Below, in pieces: positions 1-7,915 of a stretch of DNA of 64,000 bases (positions are counted from its first letter, which is position 1; the number at the start of each line of letters is the position of its first letter). The stretch comes from Bacillus massilinigeriensis (GTDB lineage: Bacteria > Bacillota > Bacilli > Bacillales > Cytobacillaceae). The position numbers and the translations under genes are program-made. The notes beneath the pieces were generated by a model. The model did not search any database, was not told the origin of the DNA, and saw only the letters and a program-made list of their open reading frames with translations. The DNA is taken from NCBI RefSeq assembly GCF_900117315.1, contig NZ_LT630337.1, positions 1,208,409 through 1,272,408 of the forward strand, written 5' to 3'.

Positions 1-544
1 CACCCACCGCGCCAAGTGAACTCCAGTTCTCTCCAAGGGGCTTTTCGAAATAATCTTCCATGATCATATAGCCAAATTCCCCACCAAAAAGATTCTTACC
101 GTGGCGAATTTTTTTGTCCAGTATTAATGCACCACCGATACCTGTACCAATGACAACACAAATGTAATCCTTCACATCTTTCGCTGCACCAATCCAGCCT
201 TCCGCAAGTCCGGCACAATTCGCATCATTTTCAAGCTCAACTGATAGATTTGTTCGATCCTGAAGCAATTGTCTTATATTCGGTCCATGGATATAGGGAA
301 GCGCAGTAACTCCATAAATGAATCCAGTATCAATATCAACTGCGCCTGGCATGCTTAATGCTATCCCTTCAAGTAAAAACCTTTTTTGAAAATCCTTTAC
401 AATAGAATCGATGCAATCGACAAATGATTGGATCCCATCCTTTGGCGTTGTAACGGATGACTTTTCTATAAAATCACCAGACTCATTCATAAGGGCATAT
501 TTAATAGAGGAACCTCCAACGTCAAAAACTGAATAATAACTCAT
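1..544 (-). CDS. ROK-family sugar kinase, 3' end cut by window edge
   Basis: The protein begins MSYYSVFDVGGSSIKYALMN, the phosphate-binding DxGGxxIK start of ROK (repressor, ORF, kinase) family sugar kinases, and later shows GTGIGGALI, a second glycine-rich ATP site typical of the family. There is no N-terminal helix-turn-helix, so it is a kinase and not a ROK repressor. The ATG at 544 follows GGAGG at a 7-nt distance. About 181 residues are visible; ROK kinases are usually near 300, so the C-terminal part lies left of the window. It is the last visible gene of a sugar ABC transporter operon, 120 bp after the LacI-type regulator, and probably phosphorylates the imported or hydrolysed sugar. 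The substrate (glucose, mannose, N-acetylmannosamine or other) cannot be read from the sequence. Confidence 0.85.
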   Translation of the reverse strand, partial: MSYYSVFDVGGSSIKYALMNESGDFIEKSSVTTPKDGIQSFVDCIDSIVKDFQKRFLLEGIALSMPGAVDIDTGFIYGVTALPYIHGPNIRQLLQDRTNLSVELENDANCAGLAEGWIGAAKDVKDYICVVIGTGIGGALILDKKIRHGKNLFGGEFGYMIMEDYFEKPLGENWSSLGAVG

Positions 545-664
545 GCGCCAACCTCCTATCAACCCTTAAAAACCTTGCCCTAAAGTATTACGATTTGAAA
601 ATGTTATTGAGCATTTTCTCTCTTTAGGATACTTAACATATTTTAATAACTATTGATGGGGTTA

Positions 665-1687
665 CTAGATGCTTTTACTAGTCCCACAAGATTCCCTTAC
701 GATTAATTCTGAGTCTGTTAATACAGGCTTTAACTGAGATTTCCCATTGATTAAATCATTTAACATATAGGCAGATAGTTTCCCAATTCTTTCTTTATCT
801 TGTTTCACCGTAGTTAATTTCGGATTACTATACCTACAAGCAGCTATATCATCGCATCCTACTATTCTAATATCCTCAGGGACACTTAATCCCTTTTCGT
901 TAATGGCTCTCAATCCTCCAAGTGCCATTAAGTCAGATGCAAAAAAGACAGCTTCAGGATAATCTTTGGTTTCAAGCAATTTATTCATGGCGAGATAGCC
1001 ACTTTCTTCTTTAAAATCACCATATTGAATCCATTCTTCCCTTACCTCAAGTCCAAACTGATTCATGGCATCGATAAAGCCTTTTTTCCGCAAATTAGAA
1101 ATCACAGAATCGGGCATCCCACCTACAAAACCGATTTTTCTAACTGAATTCAAATAAAAATGCTCAACTACTTTTCTTGATAAGTTGACGTTATCTGTCA
1201 TAACGAAGCTCGCCCTTGGGCCATTAAGTTCAATGTCAATCCCAATACAAGCTACTCCAGCTTGAGCCAGTTCATAAATGGCACCTTCCACTTCTTCCCC
1301 AGCAATAATGAGACATCCGTCTACCTGAAAATGTTTGCACCTAGCTAAATAGCTTCCATTATCTTGAAGAAAGTTTTCATTTGAAAACATGAGGATATCG
1401 TAACCTAATAGCCCAATATTCTTTTTAAAAGTAGAAATGACCTCATTAAAATAAGGGTGGGTCATATCTACATTGATCTTCCCTGCATAAATCAATCCAA
1501 TCAGGTTTGACTTTTTCGTTGCAAGAAGCTTAGCAGAAAAATTAGGCTCGTAACCCATTTGGTTAATAATATCCATGACCTTTTTCTTCGTTTGCTCACT
1601 GATTCCTCCATAATTATTAATTACTTTTGAAACAGTGGCTTGGGAAACTCCCGCCATTTGCGCAATATCTTTAATCGTTAAATTCAT
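665..1687 (-). CDS. LacI-family transcriptional regulator of the sugar operon
   Basis: The protein has an N-terminal LacI helix-turn-helix (TIKDIAQMAGVSQATVSKVI, residues about 3-22) followed by a periplasmic-binding-protein-like sensor domain, about 340 residues in all, the normal family size. A longer frame starts at 1711, but the ATG at 1687 has AGAAGGG just upstream and gives the usual LacI N-terminus, so it was chosen. It sits between the second permease and a ROK kinase in the same direction, so it likely controls this operon. Three GAAACC-centred sites near 5046-5270 are candidate operators. Homologues in Bacillus usually respond to a sugar or phosphosugar; the effector here is unknown. 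It could be an activator or a repressor, though repression is more common. Confidence 0.85.
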   Translation of the reverse strand: MNLTIKDIAQMAGVSQATVSKVINNYGGISEQTKKKVMDIINQMGYEPNFSAKLLATKKSNLIGLIYAGKINVDMTHPYFNEVISTFKKNIGLLGYDILMFSNENFLQDNGSYLARCKHFQVDGCLIIAGEEVEGAIYELAQAGVACIGIDIELNGPRASFVMTDNVNLSRKVVEHFYLNSVRKIGFVGGMPDSVISNLRKKGFIDAMNQFGLEVREEWIQYGDFKEESGYLAMNKLLETKDYPEAVFFASDLMALGGLRAINEKGLSVPEDIRIVGCDDIAACRYSNPKLTTVKQDKERIGKLSAYMLNDLINGKSQLKPVLTDSELIVRESCGTSKSI

Positions 1688-1761
1688 CTTAATCCCTTCT
1701 ATTATCCTCAAAGTAAATAATACTTGTATTTACAAAAACTAATTGTTCGCAGTAGATATTA

Positions 1762-2607
1762 TTATTTTACCGAACCCTCCGTAATACTTGAAATAAATAA
1801 TCGGTTAAATAATAAGAAAATAACTAATAATGGTACAGTTGCCCAAAATACACCTGACAAAATCATACCGAAGTCAACATTTTGGGTATTACTTAATTGT
1901 GCCAAGGCTACTTGAATTGTATACATTTCTGGATCCCTTAAGACTGTAAACTGCCATAGGAATTCTCCCCATACTGCTGTAAAGACGATAATCCCCAATG
2001 TAGCAAAGGCAGGTAAAATTATAGGTAAAACAACACTTCGATAGATTCTAAAATTTGAACAACCATCTAATTTTGCTGCTTCAATTAGCTCATCTGGTAC
2101 TGCTTCAGTAATATATTGCCGCATTAGAAAGATACCAAGAGGATTTAAAAAGAATAGGATCATAACCCCAGGTAATGTATCGAGTAATCCCGCTTTCGAA
2201 ATTAGGAAATATTGTGGGATTAGTCCAAGCTGAGGAGGAATAATCATTGTTAGTAAGACTGCCATAAACAGGATGTTTTTTCCTGGAAACTTAAATTTGG
2301 CGAAAGCAAAGCCTGCCAAGGAACTAATAAACAGCACTACAATCGTAACGACAGAACAAACGATGAATGAGTTCCACATGCCACCGAAGAAATCAATTTG
2401 GCTCAACACCTTTTTAAAGTTTTCAACCAACATCTTTCCTGGGGTAATGGTCGGCGGGATGGAGTTATAAGCTGCACTAGGCCGAGTAGCCATAACAAAC
2501 ATCCAATAAAAAGGAAACAAGGAAAATAGGGATGCTAATGATAAAAATAAGTAAATGAACACCTTGCTTATTGAAAATTTCTTCGTATTCTTGTTCTGTT
2601 TACTCAT
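1762..2607 (-). CDS. Carbohydrate ABC transporter permease, MalG type
   Basis: This is a 281-residue membrane protein of the binding-protein-dependent permease family with about six hydrophobic helices. The EAA cytoplasmic loop that contacts the ATPase is visible as ELIEAAKLDGCSNFRIYRSV (about residues 174-193). Length and motif fit the MalG-like partner of CUT1 sugar importers. It overlaps the upstream permease gene by 4 nt (ATG and TGA overlap), which implies translational coupling. No ATPase gene is in the operon; in Bacillus, several sugar importers share a general ATPase such as MsmX, and that is the likely arrangement here (inference). Confidence 0.88.
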   Translation of the reverse strand: MSKQNKNTKKFSISKVFIYLFLSLASLFSLFPFYWMFVMATRPSAAYNSIPPTITPGKMLVENFKKVLSQIDFFGGMWNSFIVCSVVTIVVLFISSLAGFAFAKFKFPGKNILFMAVLLTMIIPPQLGLIPQYFLISKAGLLDTLPGVMILFFLNPLGIFLMRQYITEAVPDELIEAAKLDGCSNFRIYRSVVLPIILPAFATLGIIVFTAVWGEFLWQFTVLRDPEMYTIQVALAQLSNTQNVDFGMILSGVFWATVPLLVIFLLFNRLFISSITEGSVK

Positions 2608-3554
2608 GCTTTTCCACCTCTTTTTTTCCTACCATAACCAGATGTAAGTAAAGTATTAATTACCGCAAAAACTGTAATAATGACTAAAAGGATGACAGCT
2701 GTTGCTGAAGCTGTTCCAAAGGATTGCAATCTAAAGGCATCACGATACAAATACATGACAATCGTCATCGCTTCATTTCTAGTAAAAGCGTCTCTACCTA
2801 AAAATACGGTAGGTTCAGAGAATAATTGCATAGCTCCAACAGTCGAAGTGAATACCGTTAGGATGATGAATGGCTTCAGCATCGGCATGGTGATATGCAT
2901 AAGTTGTTGAAACTTGTTGGCTCCATCAATCGTTGCAGCTTCATACAAATCATTAGGAATACTTTGAATTCCCGCGAGATAAATGATCGTGTTGTAACCC
3001 ACCCAGCGCCAAAAGACCATGATAGAAATGGCAATTTTCGTTCCCCATTCAGAGGTTCCCCATTGAACTGGATCAAGTCCGAATAGATGGGTCATAACAA
3101 AATTGGCTAAGGAAGAATCATGATTACTAAATAGCACGCTAAAAATGAGAGCTACGGCAACCATCGATGTAATATAGGGCATAAAAATAGTCACACGAAA
3201 GAAATTTTTAAATTTGAGAAAGGTGAGATTTAATAAGTATGCAAGAATGATTCCAACAACTAGTTGAGGAGCAGTTCCTAAAATACCCATAACAATCGTA
3301 TTATACACAGACTTCCAAAAAATGGGGTCTTCTAATACAATTTTGAAATTAGCCAACCCAGCAAAAGACATTGGGCTAAAGCCGTTCCATTTTTGAAAAG
3401 CTAAAAAAATACTAAACAGGGCTGGATATAGTCCAATAATTGTAAAAATGATGAAGAAAGGTGCTATATATACATAACCAGAAACCATGTCTTTTTTCTC
3501 TTCAGACATGAACCTCTTTTTTAATATAGTATCCTTCTTTCTAATTGAATTCAT
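2604..3554 (-). CDS. Carbohydrate ABC transporter permease, MalF type
   Basis: The 316-residue protein has an N-terminal helix followed by five more membrane segments and an EAA loop (DLYEAATIDGANKFQQLMHI), the signature of CUT1 permeases. It would pair with the MalG-type permease encoded immediately downstream. The ATG at 3554 lies 7 nt after AAAGGGG; an in-frame TTG two codons earlier (3560) is less likely. A perfect 11-bp hairpin separates it from the upstream lipoprotein gene, which may give less expression of the permeases than of the binding protein. Substrate unknown. Confidence 0.88.
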   Translation of the reverse strand: MNSIRKKDTILKKRFMSEEKKDMVSGYVYIAPFFIIFTIIGLYPALFSIFLAFQKWNGFSPMSFAGLANFKIVLEDPIFWKSVYNTIVMGILGTAPQLVVGIILAYLLNLTFLKFKNFFRVTIFMPYITSMVAVALIFSVLFSNHDSSLANFVMTHLFGLDPVQWGTSEWGTKIAISIMVFWRWVGYNTIIYLAGIQSIPNDLYEAATIDGANKFQQLMHITMPMLKPFIILTVFTSTVGAMQLFSEPTVFLGRDAFTRNEAMTIVMYLYRDAFRLQSFGTASATAVILLVIITVFAVINTLLTSGYGRKKRGGKA

Positions 3555-3580
3555 TTTCAAGCCCCTTTTCCTTTAAAGTA

Positions 3581-3611
3581 GGATATGGTGCCTTTTCGCA
3601 GCACCATATCC
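3581..3611 (-). other. Intercistronic hairpin after the sugar-binding lipoprotein gene
   Basis: A perfect 11-bp inverted repeat (GGATATGGTGC / GCACCATATCC, 9-nt loop) lies 25 bp after the lipoprotein gene stop and before the permease gene. No T-run follows on the minus strand, so it is not a full intrinsic terminator. Such hairpins commonly stabilise the upstream message in binding-protein operons (inference). Confidence 0.7.
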
Positions 3612-3635
3612 ATATAAAACTATTAAAATATGAAA

Positions 3636-4934
3636 TTATCTGCTTAGTAAATCTTTTGCACGTTTAACGGCAGCTTTCCATTCTTTTTCTGGATCTGCTT
3701 TTTTGTTTTGAACATTTTTAAGAGCATTTAATATTTCATTATGAATTGGGAAGTATTTTTCACCCTTATAAACAGAACCATTAATATCTTGTGCTGCTTG
3801 AGCAAATACAGAAGCAGTTACTTGGCCACCGAAGAATTTGTCTTCATTCGCTTTGAATGCATCCATGTCATAGACTGCTGGAGCTGATGGGAATAAACCA
3901 TGGCTTTGGAATGATTTTAATTGATTGTCTGGTGATACTAGCCATTCAATAAAGTCATATGCTTCTTGAGGATGCTTTGTTTCTTTTGGAATGGTTATAT
4001 AAGATCCGCCCCAGTTAGCAGCAAAGTCTGTTGGTAATGTTGCAACTTTCCATTTTCCAGAAGCTTCAGGTGCGTTTCCTTCCATCCAACCTTTTAACCA
4101 GCCAGCGCCTAATTCAGCAGCAAATTCACCTTTATTTACTGCATTGCCCCATTCTGGAGTCCACATTTCAAATTTGCCAACGATACCTAAATCATTTAAG
4201 CGAACAGCATAATCATATGCTTTTTTCACCTGATTACCATCTTTTTCTAGCAATAATTCATTATCAGGGCTTAAATATGCTTCATCAGCAGCGTCTAAAT
4301 AAGCTCTAAATGCCATTTCAATACTATCAACAAATGGTTTTCCAGTTTTTTCTTTTACTTTGGACCCTGCTTCTTCAAATGCTTGAGGAGTATTTATGAG
4401 TTTTGATACTTCATCTGGATCTGTAGGTAATCCAGCTTGCTCGAATAAATCAGTACGGTAATATAAAGCCTTTGGACCTATATCAGTAGGTAAACCAAAA
4501 AGGAAATCTCCTTTGGTGTTTTCCCCACCTTTCCATTTCCAATCTAAGTATTGATCTTGAACGTCCTTCGCACCAAGATCATATAAATTTGCAAATCTAT
4601 CTTTAGCGGCTTTAAAGCGGTCAAATTGGTCAATCTCTATCATTGTCATATCAGGTGCACCACTGCCAGCAGATAGTGCAGTAAATAACGCATCATGATG
4701 GTCAGCAGTTTCAGCGGATCTTACCTTAATCTTAATATTAGGATTTTCCTTTTCATATTCTTTGGCTAAATCTTCATACCCTGTTGCACCAAATGTCCAA
4801 AAATCTAATGTAATTTGTTTGTTACTATCCTTCGAATCACTTGAGGCCTTTTCATCATTTCCACTACAAGCAGCTAATGATAGCGCTAGCATAGAAGAAA
4901 TCCCGATAGCAGCCAATTTTTTCATGCTTTTCAA
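3636..4934 (-). CDS. Extracellular sugar-binding lipoprotein (ABC transporter, SBP family 1)
   Basis: The 432-residue product starts with a lipoprotein signal peptide; the lipobox is L-A-A-C with the acylated cysteine at residue 23, followed by a serine, asparagine and aspartate-rich linker. The mature part (LDFWTFGATGYEDLAKEYEK and onward) has the family 1 solute-binding fold typical of oligosaccharide and sugar receptors. The start is a TTG at 4934, 8 nt after GGGGG; the next in-frame ATG three codons on is possible. It is the first gene of the operon and would deliver sugar to the two permeases downstream. The region upstream carries a promoter, a cre-like site and repeated operators, so expression should respond to both carbon catabolite control and a specific inducer. 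Confidence 0.9.
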   Translation of the reverse strand: MKSMKKLAAIGISSMLALSLAACSGNDEKASSDSKDSNKQITLDFWTFGATGYEDLAKEYEKENPNIKIKVRSAETADHHDALFTALSAGSGAPDMTMIEIDQFDRFKAAKDRFANLYDLGAKDVQDQYLDWKWKGGENTKGDFLFGLPTDIGPKALYYRTDLFEQAGLPTDPDEVSKLINTPQAFEEAGSKVKEKTGKPFVDSIEMAFRAYLDAADEAYLSPDNELLLEKDGNQVKKAYDYAVRLNDLGIVGKFEMWTPEWGNAVNKGEFAAELGAGWLKGWMEGNAPEASGKWKVATLPTDFAANWGGSYITIPKETKHPQEAYDFIEWLVSPDNQLKSFQSHGLFPSAPAVYDMDAFKANEDKFFGGQVTASVFAQAAQDINGSVYKGEKYFPIHNEILNALKNVQNKKADPEKEWKAAVKRAKDLLSR

Positions 4935-5045
4935 GTTAGATACCCCCTATTTTTTTAAGGTAACATAGTAATCTAAAAACTAAGCAAGGTACTCCATCTT
5001 TAGTCGCTGTAAGATTTCACCCCCAATAAGGATATTCCAATGATG

Positions 5046-5057
5046 GAAACCGGTTTC
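5046..5057. promoter_or_regulatory. Candidate LacI-type operator O1 (perfect palindrome)
   Basis: GAAACCGGTTTC is a perfect 12-bp palindrome with the central CG step typical of LacI-family operators. It lies in the leader of the sugar operon, about 45 bp downstream of the -10 box. Two related sites occur upstream at 5162 and 5259. Confidence 0.6.
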
Positions 5058-5081
5058 TATAAATCTTAAAAAAATATGTGA

Positions 5082-5095
5082 AGCAACCGCTTACA
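5082..5095 (-). promoter_or_regulatory. cre-like site (CcpA) at the sugar operon promoter
   Basis: Read on the minus strand it is TGTAAGCGGTTGCT, which fits the Bacillus cre consensus TGNAANCGNWNNCW. It sits a few bases downstream of the -10 box, covering the expected transcription start, a position where CcpA binding represses. It could instead be a further site for the operon's own LacI-type protein. Confidence 0.6.
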
Positions 5096-5101
5096 TTACC
5101 T

Positions 5102-5130
5102 ATATTATTCCTTATAGCAGGGAAAATCAA
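5102..5130 (-). promoter_or_regulatory. Sigma-A promoter of the sugar operon
   Basis: On the minus strand a -35 box TTGATT (5125-5130) and a -10 box TAATAT (5102-5107) are separated by 17 bp. It lies 168 bp upstream of the lipoprotein start, between operator candidates. Confidence 0.65.
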
Positions 5131-5161
5131 CCACTTTTTTAAAATTTTTGTTATTTATTTG

Positions 5162-5173
5162 TAAAACGGTTTC
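5162..5173. promoter_or_regulatory. Candidate LacI-type operator O2
   Basis: TAAAACGGTTTC shares the GGTTTC half-site with O1; its other half is degenerate. It lies about 32 bp upstream of the -35 box, 116 bp centre to centre from O1. Confidence 0.45.
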
Positions 5174-5258
5174 GCTACAAATCGACTTTTATAGGATAAA
5201 TGGGTGAATTGATAGGTTTCTAGTTTAAGAAAATCGTATCTTTTTGTCGATTTGTTTG

Positions 5259-5270
5259 GAAACCGCTTTC
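5259..5270. promoter_or_regulatory. Candidate LacI-type operator O3
   Basis: GAAACCGCTTTC matches O1 in 11 of 12 positions. It lies 97 bp centre to centre upstream of O2, far enough from the promoter that it would act by looping or belong to a separate control element. Confidence 0.45.
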
Positions 5271-5372
5271 GAATTGGTGCTTTTCAAACTTATTAACATG
5301 TTTAAGGCATATTTCTTTCGGAAGAGGGGGCTCACTAACGGACCCTAGTTCCGCTAATCACATTTTCACGAT

Positions 5373-5401
5373 AAAAAAAAAGACGCAAATTCGCGTCTTT
5401 T
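5373..5401 (-). terminator. Intrinsic terminator after ccdC
   Basis: Stem AAAAGACGC / GCGTCTTTT with a 6-nt loop, followed on the minus strand by a run of nine T. It also separates ccdC from the sugar operon control region. Confidence 0.85.
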
Positions 5402-5412
5402 ACCTAATTACA

Positions 5413-5913
5413 TTATACAGTTTCCATATCTCCATTACCACCCATAAGATTCTGATATAACTTACGGTAATTGATATACATCGCAACCCGCCAAGGAACA
5501 ATCATGGAAAAAGCAAGGATAAAGAACATTCCACTTAACTGACCCACATCAATCGATGTGCTCAGGACGAGCTTACCTGCAATACGGACAACTAGCAATC
5601 CTACTAATATAAAGATAAAAGCGCGAGAGCGTTTCAAGAAGATTTGATCTTCAACAATTTCGAAATTAGAAGTTTTTATCAACAAAATGGAAAATAACAT
5701 ACCAACAACCACCGCTTCAATTAATTCCATACCAGTTACACGAAAGGCAGGAACAAAAAACATAGAAGCACCCGTACTCATAAAGATTGGTGGCAAAATA
5801 ATTTTCTTTGCAGAAGCTGGCTTCTTCGAGGCTTTCATTCGAATGAACATGACAAAGACCGCCATACAGATGGCACCTATCGAAGTAATTACAACCATAT
5901 TCATTACATACAT
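5413..5913 (-). CDS. ccdC: Membrane protein CcdC
   Basis: The 166-residue product has about five hydrophobic segments and matches in size and order the third gene of the ccdA-ccdB-ccdC group of Bacillus subtilis (formerly yneJ). CcdC is a membrane protein of unknown activity that accompanies CcdA but is not essential for cytochrome c maturation in B. subtilis. The start at 5913 follows AAGGATGG; in-frame ATGs at codons 4 and 6 are alternatives. A strong terminator lies between ccdB and this gene, so it needs its own promoter; a TATAAT box at about 5947 could serve. Identification rests on synteny and hydropathy. Confidence 0.8.
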   Translation of the reverse strand: MYVMNMVVITSIGAICMAVFVMFIRMKASKKPASAKKIILPPIFMSTGASMFFVPAFRVTGMELIEAVVVGMLFSILLIKTSNFEIVEDQIFLKRSRAFIFILVGLLVVRIAGKLVLSTSIDVGQLSGMFFILAFSMIVPWRVAMYINYRKLYQNLMGGNGDMETV

Positions 5914-5984
5914 CCATCCTTATCAATCAAGTTTTACAGAAAATATTATATACTAATCATTTAAATAAGGAAAACAAAAGTGAT

Positions 5985-6015
5985 TAAAAAAAAGGCCATC
6001 CAACAGGTTTGGCCT
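5985..6015 (-). terminator. Intrinsic terminator after ccdB
   Basis: Stem GGCCA / TGGCC around an 11-nt loop, followed on the minus strand by eight T. It cuts ccdB from ccdC. Confidence 0.75.
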
Positions 6016-6073
6016 CGATCATTAACATAAAAAATAGCTAAAGTAGAATTCTGAAAATTGCGACCAATAAAAA

Positions 6074-6433
6074 TTAGTTTAATACCCTGTTGATCGCATC
6101 GATTACTCTATTTTCATCAAAGGGTTTAACAATAAAATCCTTTGCCCCTGCTTCAATTGCCTCAACAACCATCTTTTGTTGCCCCATTGCTGAACACATA
6201 ATTACCTTAGCGTTTGGAAATTCAGCTTTGATTTCCTTTACTGCTTCCAAACCACTCATTTCAGGCATCGTAATATCCATTGTTACTAAGTCAGGTTGTA
6301 ATTCACGATATAATTGAACTCCATCTCTTCCGTTTTCACCTTCACCCACTACTTCGTGATTTGCCTTTTTCAGGATGTTAGAAAGGGTCATTCTCATAAA
6401 TTTTGCATCATCCACTATTAATATTCTTGCCAT
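6074..6433 (-). CDS. ccdB: CheY-like single-domain response regulator CcdB
   Basis: The protein is a lone receiver domain of 119 residues. The acidic pair D8-D9, the phosphoacceptor D53 (VTMDITMPEMSG), a serine in the switch position (MCSAMG) and the lysine of VKPF are all present, so it should be phosphorylatable. There is no output domain. It lies between ccdA and ccdC as in B. subtilis, where the gene (yneI) is called ccdB, but a role in cytochrome c maturation has not been shown to be needed. Its partner kinase is not in this window. A sigma-A promoter lies about 100 bp upstream, so it can be expressed apart from ccdA. Confidence 0.88.
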   Translation of the reverse strand: MARILIVDDAKFMRMTLSNILKKANHEVVGEGENGRDGVQLYRELQPDLVTMDITMPEMSGLEAVKEIKAEFPNAKVIMCSAMGQQKMVVEAIEAGAKDFIVKPFDENRVIDAINRVLN

Positions 6434-6531
6434 AGTATAATCCTCCTTGGTATTTCAAACGGAAGTAATTTTTAATTCATGTCAATTAATTATGGTTAAA
6501 TCATAGCTTTTTTTGTAAGAACACATTCTCA

Positions 6532-6560
6532 AATATAGCGAATTTTACACAAAATATCAA
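6532..6560 (-). promoter_or_regulatory. Sigma-A promoter of ccdB
   Basis: On the minus strand, -35 TTGATA (6555-6560) and -10 TATATT (6532-6537) with a 17-bp spacer, about 100 bp before the ccdB start. Confidence 0.6.
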
Positions 6561-6625
6561 TTTATTGTTTACGACAAAGTTTGATATTATCTTCGAGAAA
6601 CCTGCATCAGTCGACCATAACCGCT

Positions 6626-7333
6626 CTAAAAACCTTTAAAACCACCTGTTATTGACGAGAAAAGCGCGATAATTTTTGTCATCCAATCAAAAAACAAAAT
6701 AATCCCCATAGCGATCATTAAATAACCGCCGACCTTCATAATAATGACATTATGCTTTCTAATCCATTGCATTCTTCCAATAAAGAAGGATAAGATAAAA
6801 AACGGAATCGCAAAGCCTAATGTATAGGCAATCATGTAAAATAGGGCTGAACCCGGATTTGACCCTGCTAATAAAATTACCGACATTAAAATAGGGCCTG
6901 TACAAGGTGTCCAACCAGCTGCAAACGCTAGACCAATTAAAGCAGAACCTAAATATCCAGATGGTCTATTCTTAAATTCAAATTTGCGCTCCTTCATCAT
7001 AAATTCCGGTTTTAATATTCCAACAATTACCAAGCCGAAGAATACGATAAAGATAGCCCCTATTTGACGTATTAAATCTTGATATTCTTGAAAGAATTCA
7101 CCAATAAAAGAGGAACCAAATCCAATTGCGATGAAAATAATGGAAAAACCAATGAGGAAAAAAAGTGTATGCAATAAACTTCTTTTTTGCAGCATTGCAT
7201 TTTCCGTTTTCAACTCTGCAACTGACATTCCTGTAATATATGAAAGAAAAGCTGGATATAGAGGTAAGCAACAAGGCGAAATAAAACTTAAAAACCCCGC
7301 GCCAAGTGCAATGAATACGTTCACATCTGACAT
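6626..7333 (-). CDS. ccdA: Thiol-disulfide membrane transporter CcdA
   Basis: The 235-residue product has six membrane helices and the two redox cysteines of the CcdA/DsbD family: one in the first helix ([20 protein letters not shown]) and one in the fourth ([12 protein letters not shown]). CcdA carries reducing equivalents from cytoplasmic thioredoxin across the membrane for cytochrome c maturation and for spore thiol chemistry through extracytoplasmic partners. The first frame start is 7348, but the ATG at 7333 follows GGGAG by 8 nt and gives 235 residues, the B. subtilis length. It is divergent from a Spo0E-like gene. Confidence 0.92.
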   Translation of the reverse strand: MSDVNVFIALGAGFLSFISPCCLPLYPAFLSYITGMSVAELKTENAMLQKRSLLHTLFFLIGFSIIFIAIGFGSSFIGEFFQEYQDLIRQIGAIFIVFFGLVIVGILKPEFMMKERKFEFKNRPSGYLGSALIGLAFAAGWTPCTGPILMSVILLAGSNPGSALFYMIAYTLGFAIPFFILSFFIGRMQWIRKHNVIIMKVGGYLMIAMGIILFFDWMTKIIALFSSITGGFKGF

Positions 7334-7677
7334 GAAAACATCTCCCAAAAAACTCCCAATTTATAAGACATACAATCTTATATTCCCCTAATAGAAAAAA
7401 ACATTATTCAATTCTCATTTTATCAAAACTTTGATTGAAAAGAAATCGAATTGTATGTGAACATCGACGTGTATCAAATTTTACACTATTAACCCCGTTT
7501 TTACATTATAAATTATTTTATTTGAATAATTTTTTGGAAATAATTATGAATGACACCTTTGAATTAATTCCCAAAATCAGTTATAATACTAGAAAGTTAA
7601 CATTATTTACTAGATTTTAAAATTAATTTACAAATCTTTAGCTTTATTTATAAAAATTTGAAAGGAATTAAACCATA
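7334..7677. other. Divergent intergenic region between ccdA and the Spo0E-like gene
   Basis: This 344-bp, AT-rich stretch carries the promoter of the Spo0E-like gene at 7559-7587 (plus strand). On the minus strand an extended -10-like TGATAAAAT near 7410 could start ccdA, but its -35 is poor. No other gene is visible. Confidence 0.5.
7559..7587 (+). promoter_or_regulatory. Sigma-A promoter of the Spo0E-like gene
   Basis: TTGAAT (7559-7564), 17-bp spacer, TATAAT (7582-7587): close to consensus. It lies 90 bp before the GTG start. Confidence 0.75.
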
Positions 7678-7848
7678 GTGCTAAAAAAAGAGTTAATAAC
7701 CCTAATCGAAAAAAAACGAGCAGAGTTAGTCAAAATAGCGATGATTAACGGTTTACATTCAAGTATTGCAATTCGTTACAGCGAGGAACTTGATATTCTC
7801 TTAAACGAATATAACAGACATTATTTAAAAAAAGTACAAGCACAATAA
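7678..7848 (+). CDS. ynzD: Spo0E-family aspartyl-phosphate phosphatase (YnzD-like)
   Basis: This 56-residue gene starts with GTG, 11 nt after AAAGGA. The product has two predicted helices and the family signature S-x5-SEELD (SSIAIRYSEELDILLNEY, residues about 26-43). In Spo0E-type proteins the SQELD/SEELD aspartate is needed to dephosphorylate Spo0A~P; the Gln-to-Glu change also occurs in the family. In B. subtilis, ynzD occupies the same place beside ccdA, and YnzD dephosphorylates Spo0A~P. The gene is probably a negative input to sporulation. It ends in a strong bidirectional terminator shared with the exporter genes. Confidence 0.85.
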   Translation: MLKKELITLIEKKRAELVKIAMINGLHSSIAIRYSEELDILLNEYNRHYLKKVQAQ

Positions 7849-7886
7849 AACAGCTTGAAATTCTTACTATTCCAAGCTGTTTTATT
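7844..7886. terminator. Bidirectional terminator between ynzD-like gene and exporter pair
   Basis: A 14-bp perfect stem (AATAAAACAGCTTG / CAAGCTGTTTTATT) with a 15-nt loop. T-rich tracts follow on both strands, so it can end transcripts from both convergent units. Confidence 0.8.
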
Positions 7887-7915
7887 ACTTTTTTAATTAG
7901 ACCTTCAAAATTTCC

